This document shows, piece by piece, positions 58,301 through 64,000 of a stretch of 64,000 bases of DNA. Source of the stretch: G963701675 sp963701675. Its GTDB lineage: Bacteria > Planctomycetota > Planctomycetia > Gemmatales > Gemmataceae. Both the position numbers and the translations under genes were made by a program. Positions within the stretch are counted from its first letter, which is position 1. Each line of letters starts with the position of its first letter. The DNA lies in NCBI GenBank assembly GCA_963701675.1, contig OY969623.1, forward strand, positions 2,480,001 to 2,544,000, in the 5' to 3' direction. Below the pieces are notes generated by a model that worked only from the letters and a program-made list of their open reading frames with translations, was not told where the DNA came from and did no database searches.

Positions 58301-58783
58301 GGATACGGCCACGTCCGTCACGGCATCACCGTTGAAGTCCGCGAGTGATATGGATGTTGGTTTCGGCCCGGCGGCAAAAGTGACTGGCCGTCGAAAAACG
58401 CCCGTTCCGGATCCACGCAATACGGCAACCGTTCCGCTGTTGTAGTTGGTCACGACCAAATCGAGCCTGCCGTCGCCGCTCACGTCAGACACCGCGAGAG
58501 AGCTAGCGCCGGAACCGCCGGTAGGAAAACTCTTCGGTGCCGAAAACCCGCCTGCGCCGTTGTTGAGGAGCACATTCACGAAACCGGGAGTGGCGTTATT
58601 CGCCACGGCGACGTCGTAGAAGCCGTCGCCGTTGAAGTCCGCAGTTGCCGCATCCGCCGGTGTTGGTCCAGCGAGAAACGCCTGTGCTGCGATGAAGCTC
58701 GGCACATCGCGGCGCTCTAACGCCTCCAAGAACAATCGTTGTCTCCGAAACTTGTTTGTGAGGCGAAAAACAGTGCGAGTCAT
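55322..58783 (-). CDS. Secreted giant FG-GAP/VCBS repeat protein with conserved tail
   Basis: 1153 residues with GGAGG before the ATG. The N-terminus (MTRTVFRLTNKFRRQRLFLE, then ALERRDVPSF) is nearly the same as that of the gene at 58910, indicating duplication. About 17 blades follow, each with a calcium-loop-like DFNGDGxxDL and a LLGNGDGTF turn. The C-terminal tail (DWPPLPISGGGPRPFAPLEI to KYTLRHIARFAVA) is conserved among three members of the cluster. The export route is unclear; a cell-surface role is likely. Confidence 0.88.
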   Translation of the reverse strand: MTRTVFRLTNKFRRQRLFLEALERRDVPSFIAAQAFLAGPTPADAATADFNGDGFYDVAVANNATPGFVNVLLNNGAGGFSAPKSFPTGGSGASSLAVSDVSGDGRLDLVVTNYNSGTVAVLRGSGTGVFRRPVTFAAGPKPTSISLADFNGDAVTDVAVSNYGSSVSVLLGAGAGTFQLAATYDIGTVASDATVGDFNSDGRTDIIAVGYHTSAPKIVVLLGNGDGSLQFGTEYSADSPLNIASGDFNADGDLDIAVGNAASPTVAVWSGNGDGTFQLSAQYTVYSNPTTTTDAVDVDTDGILDLVVTNNYHGKLDILLGRGDGSFKPKTTYSCGVQPSAVAVQDFTGDGIRDLAVANAAAGTGTVTLLEGLGNGTFAGASVPTYVAGGATKSVTATDLNGDSDPDLAVANGYQVNILLGNAGGTFGDKTSYDTGSVARGVAAADFNGDGNTDLGVAAYQSSATFDMNGVCLLPGNGDGTLLQAPKYLAGSHPAAAAVGDFNDDGVQDLAVANRVPDLGQGTVTILLGAGDGTFGPPTSYAAGTQPRAVAVGDFNGDGVQDLVVGNWATTYVSVFLGAGGGVFSPAVTYTVGEDPGAVAVADFNGDGFQDIATANNDSDSVSVLLGNGDGTFQTAVSYPAGSDPGTVIVDDFNADGKLDLVVRNYITNGTVNVLLGNGDGTFLPGVGYAAGDLPNSVVAGDLDGDGDLDLSVSNQGDGITILLANGDGTFQAPASYDAGGSPSAEAIGDFDGDGNLDIAVASAGTAVGIWRGNGDGTFKLPVHYLAGPELGNLAVGDFDADGKPDVVATNNLEDGTVAIFLNSGTTFAAPSIYSAGVKPTAVAAADFNADGFPDIAVTNDLTSGTVTVLLGNGDNTFSMPTSNPVGPNPTGVAVGDFNGDGKLDLAVANSAGATISILFGNGDGTFQTAIHIAAGDSPYSVAVADFNDDGKLDVAVANNVNLGTVSVLLGNGDGSFIDYQSYPVGARPRSIVAADFDGDGQPDVAIVNSSGGTVSVLLSNGSGTFQPALNNVVGASPISLAVGDFDGDGWSDLSALYDDGVGVLLNAADWPPLPISGGGPRPFAPLEIDHRIQSPEQAIKRPQISMVQAMKPADDMTAVTATSSKYTLRHIARFAVAHVPDLESESEMEMAD

Positions 58784-58909
58784 CAGAATAGTCCTCCATT
58801 TCGGTTGATGTTGGCCGCCGATTTCGGAACGGCGCGAACGGCAACATTACGTCCGCGTCGCTCCGAGCGCGGCGGCTAAACCGATCGACAATCAATCGTC
58901 AATAGTCCA

Positions 58910-61900
58910 TTAGTTCAACTCCGTCGAAACCCAATCGAACGCCGGGTCATTCGATGCAGCCAGCGCGACACGGGCTATGTGGCGCGGGGCATTCTTCGTG
59001 CGGGGCGACATTGCAGCTTCATCCGTGGATGCAGCCGCCGGACGGTTGAATGCTTGCGGTTCCGGTTCGGCCGGCCGGGGATTCTGGATAGTCATACCGA
59101 TGTCGATTGGCGCAATGGGTCGCGGCCCGTCGCCGATCGGCAGCGGTGGCCAGTCGGCGGCGTTGAAGAGCACGACAATCCCGTCACGGTTGGCGGCGGC
59201 CAGGTCGAGGAAGCCGTCGGCGTTGAAATCGGCCGCCGTCAGATGGGTTACGAAACGCCCGGCGGTGTAACTCAGCGGCGCGGCGAACGTGCCGTTGCCG
59301 TTGCCCAGGAGGACGCTGATTAGGCCCACGCCGACATTGTTCACGACCGCCACATCGGATAGGCCGTCGTTATTGAAATCGGCCGCGACGATGGCCTGCG
59401 GCGACGGACCGGCGGCGAAGGTTGTCGGGGCCAGGAAGGTGCCGTTGCCGTTGCCGAGGAACACGCTAACCGTGCCGACGGTGACCTGATTCGTCACGGC
59501 GAGATCAAGATCGCCGTCGCCGTCGAAATCGGCAGTCGCCACCGAAGACGGCGACGAGCCGGCCGGAATCGGCGGTGAACGACGGAACAAGCCGGTGCCA
59601 GTCCCGCGAAGGATGTTCAACGTCCCAGTGCCTTTGTTGGCGACTGCGATATCAAGTCTGCCGTCGCCGGTGAAATCCCCGATCGCCACGCCCGTCGGGT
59701 TGGCTCCGACACCGTAATGCTTGAATTTGAATGTCCCGTTGCCATTGCCGAGCAGGACGGTGACAGAGAGTGAGGCTTCGTTGGCAACGACGAGGTCAGG
59801 AAACCCATCGGAGTTGAAATCCCCGATAGCCGGCGCCGTGGGTGCATTCTGCGTCGTGAAAGTGATGTGCGCTTGGAATACGCCTCCATTATTGATGAGC
59901 ACCTGACCACCGGCAACAACCAGATCAAGATCTCCGTCAGAATCCAGATCTCCCGTCGAAAGCCCCCAAATACGTTGACCCGCGATGCCGATGTAGGGTT
60001 GTTTCGGTCCAAATGAGCCATCCCCATTGCCCATGAAAACGTCTACTTTCGTCGAATAAATGTTGCTGATGGCGATATCCATGTCGCCGTCGCCATCGAA
60101 GTCGCCGATCTCGCCGCCCTCGGCGTTATTCGTTGGGTAGAGTACGCCCGGTTGGAACGTCCCGTTCCCATTTCCGAGGAATACGTGTGCGCCGCCGGCT
60201 ACGATGACGATATCTGCATTTCCGTCCGCATTCAGATCTCCGACCATGGACTCTTCAGTACTGTTCAGTGGGCCGAGGTCGATGGCGGTGAATGTGCCGT
60301 CGCCGTTGCCGAGCATTAACTCGGCGACACCAGAAGTGGCCATGTCGGGGATGCCGTCTTCGTTAAAGTCGGCGACATCAATCCAGTCAGCGCTGGTCCC
60401 CAGTGTTTGAAGCGCCTGTTGAAAGGTTCCGTCGCCATTTCCCGCGAAGAAGCTCACGGATTGGGAGAGATTGCCGGAGACCAGGTCGAGGTTGCCATCG
60501 CCGTCAAAATCGGCGATGCCGATGGAAATGGAGCTTCCGTTGGCAACATAGCTAGTTGGTGGCCCAAAGGTGCCGTCACCGTTATTAAGTAGGACCGTCA
60601 CGCTGCCACTGCCGTGATAGTTTGGAACGACCAGATCAAGAAACCCATCCTCATTAAGATCCCCGGCTTCGATGTCGCGGACATCCTGTCCGGCTGGGTA
60701 GCTAGTCGCCGCTTTGAACGTCCCGTCACCATTGCCAAACCGAACGCCTACCGCGTTGGCCGCGGTGGAGGCAAGATCCAGCAAGCCGTCGCCATTCAAA
60801 TCCGCCAAAACCGACTCGATGGCGATGCCGTAGTTGGGAACCGATACGAAGCCACCGCCGGGATTGCCTGGAACGACCGCGCCCGTGCTGCCATTGGCGC
60901 CGCCGCTGAAGACCATGGCGACGTCGGGCCGTGAATCGACATTGAAATCTGCACTGACGAAGCCGTTGACGTGGGACCCACTGCTTTGGCTCGTCAGCGT
61001 CGCGAATTTGCCGCCGGCAACGCCTTTCAGCATGAGGAGCTCCCCGCCCGTAAACTCACCAGGTCGGCCGGTAACGAGGTCAAGAACACTGTCTGCATCG
61101 ATGTCCTGGGCAACGACACCGACCGTCGGCTGGTTTGCGCCAATGGTTCCAAGAACCGTGCTATAGTGCACCGCTCCCGCGAGTGAACCGTCCCCAAGCC
61201 CCATGTAAACATCTGCACTACCGCCTGCGTTCACCACCACCAGATCCGGGGCACTGTCCTGGTCGAAATCCGCGGATGCCACCGCCGCCGGCCTGTCCCC
61301 CGCCGCGTAGCTCGTCTTGGGTTTGAACGTGCCGTCGCCCCGCCCCAGGAGCACGCTGACCGTGCTGTAATTGCCATTACTGACGGCGAGATCAAGAATG
61401 CCATCATCATCGAAGTCCGTCGCGGCAATGTCTTTCGGCTGATTGCCCGCCAGGTATGAAGCCGGCGCAGCAAACGCGCCGGCGCCATTGTTAATCAAAA
61501 CGTTCGTCACACCGCTGAAGTCAAAATTCGCCACGGCCGCATTGATATCGCCGTCACCGTCGAAGTCACCGGTGGCGATGCCTTCCGCCCACGGCCCTGC
61601 GGCATAACCCGTCCGAGGCAGGAACGTGCCTGTGCCGGTGCCGAGCAGTACGCTGACTTGGCTGGCGCTATCGCGGTTGACCACGGCCAAGTCGGGTATC
61701 GCATCGGCATTCAGATTGGCGATCGCAACATCCCAGACGCCGTTGCCGCCGGCGTAATCCGTTTTCGGTGCAAAGGTTCCGTTGCCATTTCCCAGGAGCA
61801 CACTCACGGTGTTGGTGGCAACATCGTTCGCACTAACCAGGTCCTGTTTCCCGTCCGCGTTAAGGTCTCCCGCCACGACCGCACCGGGTGAAGCGCCGAC

Positions 61901-62296
61901 GGTGAAACCGATTGGCGCTCCGAAAGTGCCGTCGCCGTTGCCGAAGAGCACGCTGACTGTTCCGGCCCCGCTATTCGCTACCGTTACGTCGAGGGCAGCA
62001 TCGCCGTTGAAATCGGCGAGCGCGATTCCGGTTGCACCACCTCCGGCAGGATAATCGACCATCGTTTGAAATGTGCCATCGCCGACGCCAAGGAATACCC
62101 CGACGCTACCTTGTGCCATGGCAAAATCCGGGTTGTTATCGCCGTTGAAATCTCCGGTGGCGACGGCGTTGGGGCTGGCTCCCGTTGCCAGGGACGATCC
62201 GCCGAGAAAGCTCGGCACATCGCGACATTCCAAAGTCTCCAAGACCAATCGAAGTCGATGACATTTGTTCGCGAGTCGGAAGGATCTTCGAGTCAT
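58910..62296 (-). CDS. Secreted giant FG-GAP/VCBS repeat protein with conserved tail
   Basis: 1128 residues with AGAGGAGCG before the ATG. The N-terminus (MTRRSFRLANKCHRLRLVLE, then TLECRDVPSF) carries the signature. About 17 blades follow. The tail begins DWPPLPIGDGPRPIAPIDIG and ends RHIARVALA...DWVSTELN. It is separated from its downstream paralogue by 126 bases, including AT-rich sequence that could hold a promoter. Confidence 0.88.
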   Translation of the reverse strand: MTRRSFRLANKCHRLRLVLETLECRDVPSFLGGSSLATGASPNAVATGDFNGDNNPDFAMAQGSVGVFLGVGDGTFQTMVDYPAGGGATGIALADFNGDAALDVTVANSGAGTVSVLFGNGDGTFGAPIGFTVGASPGAVVAGDLNADGKQDLVSANDVATNTVSVLLGNGNGTFAPKTDYAGGNGVWDVAIANLNADAIPDLAVVNRDSASQVSVLLGTGTGTFLPRTGYAAGPWAEGIATGDFDGDGDINAAVANFDFSGVTNVLINNGAGAFAAPASYLAGNQPKDIAATDFDDDGILDLAVSNGNYSTVSVLLGRGDGTFKPKTSYAAGDRPAAVASADFDQDSAPDLVVVNAGGSADVYMGLGDGSLAGAVHYSTVLGTIGANQPTVGVVAQDIDADSVLDLVTGRPGEFTGGELLMLKGVAGGKFATLTSQSSGSHVNGFVSADFNVDSRPDVAMVFSGGANGSTGAVVPGNPGGGFVSVPNYGIAIESVLADLNGDGLLDLASTAANAVGVRFGNGDGTFKAATSYPAGQDVRDIEAGDLNEDGFLDLVVPNYHGSGSVTVLLNNGDGTFGPPTSYVANGSSISIGIADFDGDGNLDLVSGNLSQSVSFFAGNGDGTFQQALQTLGTSADWIDVADFNEDGIPDMATSGVAELMLGNGDGTFTAIDLGPLNSTEESMVGDLNADGNADIVIVAGGAHVFLGNGNGTFQPGVLYPTNNAEGGEIGDFDGDGDMDIAISNIYSTKVDVFMGNGDGSFGPKQPYIGIAGQRIWGLSTGDLDSDGDLDLVVAGGQVLINNGGVFQAHITFTTQNAPTAPAIGDFNSDGFPDLVVANEASLSVTVLLGNGNGTFKFKHYGVGANPTGVAIGDFTGDGRLDIAVANKGTGTLNILRGTGTGLFRRSPPIPAGSSPSSVATADFDGDGDLDLAVTNQVTVGTVSVFLGNGNGTFLAPTTFAAGPSPQAIVAADFNNDGLSDVAVVNNVGVGLISVLLGNGNGTFAAPLSYTAGRFVTHLTAADFNADGFLDLAAANRDGIVVLFNAADWPPLPIGDGPRPIAPIDIGMTIQNPRPAEPEPQAFNRPAAASTDEAAMSPRTKNAPRHIARVALAASNDPAFDWVSTELN

Positions 62297-62334
62297 TTGA
62301 ACGCTCCTCTAAGGGAAACCGAAAGGCATAGTCA

Positions 62335-64000
62335 CTAATTCAACACCGTTACAAGGACATCCAACGTCGGGTCAGTTTGCGCGGCGAGCGAGACCCGGCC
62401 GATGTAGCGCGTGGCGTACTTCGGCCTGGATGCTGTTGCGATCTGATCCATGGGATTAATCGTTGCAGGGCGAGATGTTTGCGTCGGTGCGACGGCCGCA
62501 TGCAACATCTCCGTGGTCTCACCGCCGTCCGGCGGGGCGGACGGTCGCGGCCCGTCGCCGATCGGAAGCGGCGGCCAGTCGGCGGCGTTGAACAGAATCG
62601 CGATGTTGTCGTTATTGATCGCGGCTATGTCCACGAAGCCGTCGCTGTTGAAGTCGCCGGCCGTCAGATCGAGTCCCAGCGCCAGAACCGCATAGACGAG
62701 CGGCGCTTGAAAACCGCCGTCGCCGTTGCCCAGCCGCACAGCGACCGCGCCCGGAGCGACCACAGCGAAATCGAGCTTTCCGTCGTTATTGAAATCAGCC
62801 GTCGTAATTCCCGCGGGAGGTCCCGTTTCCGTAAGCAATGGGACCGGCGCCTGGAACGTGCCGTCGCCGTTGCCGAGGACTAGCTGCACGGATCCCGTAC
62901 TTGCGATCAATAAATCCGCGTTGCCGTCGGCGTTGAAATCGGCCGCCTTTAAGTCTCGGGGTTGTGTCCCTCCTGGAAAACTCATTGCCGCAACGAATGT
63001 CCCATCGCCATTGCCGAGTAGCAGACTGACTGTGCCACTGCCGTTTGCGGTGATAAGATCCAAGTCGCCATCATTGTTGAAATCTTGAATGACCACATCC
63101 CGCGGTGAATCACCGACCGCATAGGATTGATAGGCTGGATAGATTCCGTGTGTACCGACGGCGAGGTGAATTCTCACGCTATCGCTATTGGTCGTACCCG
63201 AGGCGAGATCGAGCAGCCCGTCGCCATTGAAATCTCCGGCATCCAGGCCAGAGCTGGCCCAACGGTTCGCAATGGCCGCTGGAAAGATCCCATTTGCCTC
63301 ATGGAGGAGAACGCGGATTGCACCGCCGCTCACCACGGCGATGTCGCGCAAGCCATCGCCGTTGAAATCAGCGACAGCGACAGAACTCGTGTCGGGGCCG
63401 GTCACATACTGAACCGCTGCTTGGAAAGTGCCGTCCCCGTTTCCTCGGTACACTTTCGTCAGCGACTTGTAGGATGTTGAGTTGGCCACCAGATCGAGGC
63501 GGCCGTCCCCATCCATATCATCGATAGCCACGCTTGACGGCTCATCACTAAGGCTCGGGGCGGCCACGAATGTACCATCGCCGTTGCCGAGCAAGATATC
63601 CATGTTGGGGTACACCGGGCTAACAATGTCCAAATGGCCATCGCTATTGAGGTCCGCCACGTCGACATCATCGCGCGGAGCACCGCTCAGGAGCAGGACC
63701 CTCTGGTGCAAACGTTCCATTGCCATTTCCCAGATGCAAGTACAGCCCGTAGGTAGGCGAAGAACCCCTATTGGTAACTAGATCGATGCGGCCATCGCCG
63801 TTGAAATCCCCAGCCGAGAGAGCGTGCATGGCCGTCTGCGTAAAAACTGTCGGCGGTAAGAAAGCGCCGCTGCCAGTGTTGATCAAGATGCGGACGGTGT
63901 TTCCTCCCGCCAGGGCCAAGTCTAGGATGCCGTCGCTACTGAAATCCTCGATTACGATCATCCCCGCGGCGCCGCCGCCGTTGTAGCCGATGGTGGCCTG
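62335..64000 (-). pseudogene. FG-GAP/VCBS repeat protein, partial at window edge, frame break near 63700
   Basis: The gene enters from the right edge (ATIGYNGGGAAGMIVIEDFS in frame back to 64000), so its N-terminus lies outside. Near 63690-63705 the upstream frame (LHLGNGNGTFAPEG) changes into the frame that carries LLLSGAPRDDVDVADLN and runs to 62335. A single-base indel in GAGGGTCC restores a continuous blade. The 3' part has several more blades and the conserved tail DWPPLPIGDGPRPSAPPDGG to RYIGRVSLA. It is the furthest upstream gene of the cluster. Confidence 0.75.

Noticed and set aside
1..64000. CRISPR arrays, rRNA or tRNA genes, insertion sequences
   Set aside because: No direct-repeat/spacer pattern, cloverleaf, rRNA-like segment or transposase was recognised by eye; the repeats in the VCBS cluster are coding.

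Overview
The window looks like a planctomycete chromosome, most probably Gemmataceae or a relative. It carries giant secreted FG-GAP/VCBS and SBBP repeat proteins with the 'LExLExRxxP' N-terminal signature, small gene families typical of planctomycetes, and high-GC genes with many GTG starts. This placement is inferred from gene content; no rRNA or tRNA is present.

Positions 1-18900 hold a type 2 BREX (Pgl) anti-phage locus on the + strand, with most genes overlapping by a few bases: the 3' end of pglW, pglX, pglY, pglZ, brxD and brxHI. Three further co-directional genes follow: two of unknown function and a phospholipase-D-fold protein with two HxK motifs. pglX is interrupted by an in-frame TGA 13 codons after its NPPY motif, while the reading frame and the family sequence continue intact behind it.

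Positions 19064-27189 hold an accessory run of small genes on the + strand. The first five are translationally coupled: a zinc-ribbon MBL-fold hydrolase, an endonuclease-III-like HhH protein, a small acidic protein, a DUF1653-cupin fusion and a VOC protein. Next come a methyltransferase, a second VOC protein, a small membrane protein, DUF5990, DUF2293, a frameshifted PD-(D/E)XK nuclease and a chimeric S9 peptidase remnant. A secreted SBBP protein on the - strand (27271-29898) closes the region.

Positions 30381-38764 are the most interesting part: about 16 small + strand genes built around a complete ubiquitin-like conjugation set. It has a beta-grasp Ubl, an E2-like domain fused to a RING-like Cys-rich domain, a JAMM/JAB peptidase and a ThiF/E1-like adenylating enzyme. 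These are followed by DUF1257 (Ycf35), a coiled-coil protein, DUF2997 and a Ycf46-like AAA+ ATPase, then several unknown genes. Such gene sets are known from comparative genomics, but this E2-RING and AAA+ arrangement deserves experimental attention.

Positions 38863-47312 are a mixed zone: a secreted beta-helix protein divergent from an XRE regulator, a DinB protein, secreted proteins, and several decayed genes (methyltransferase, PQQ-like propeller, transglutaminase, truncated VCBS protein). Positions 47377-64000 are a - strand cluster of six very large secreted beta-propeller proteins, most sharing the N-terminal signature and four sharing a C-terminal tail. The last runs off the window edge.

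At least six genes have a single-base frame break or nonsense codon. Either this region is decaying or the assembly carries indel errors, so read checking should come before any biological reading of the broken frames.
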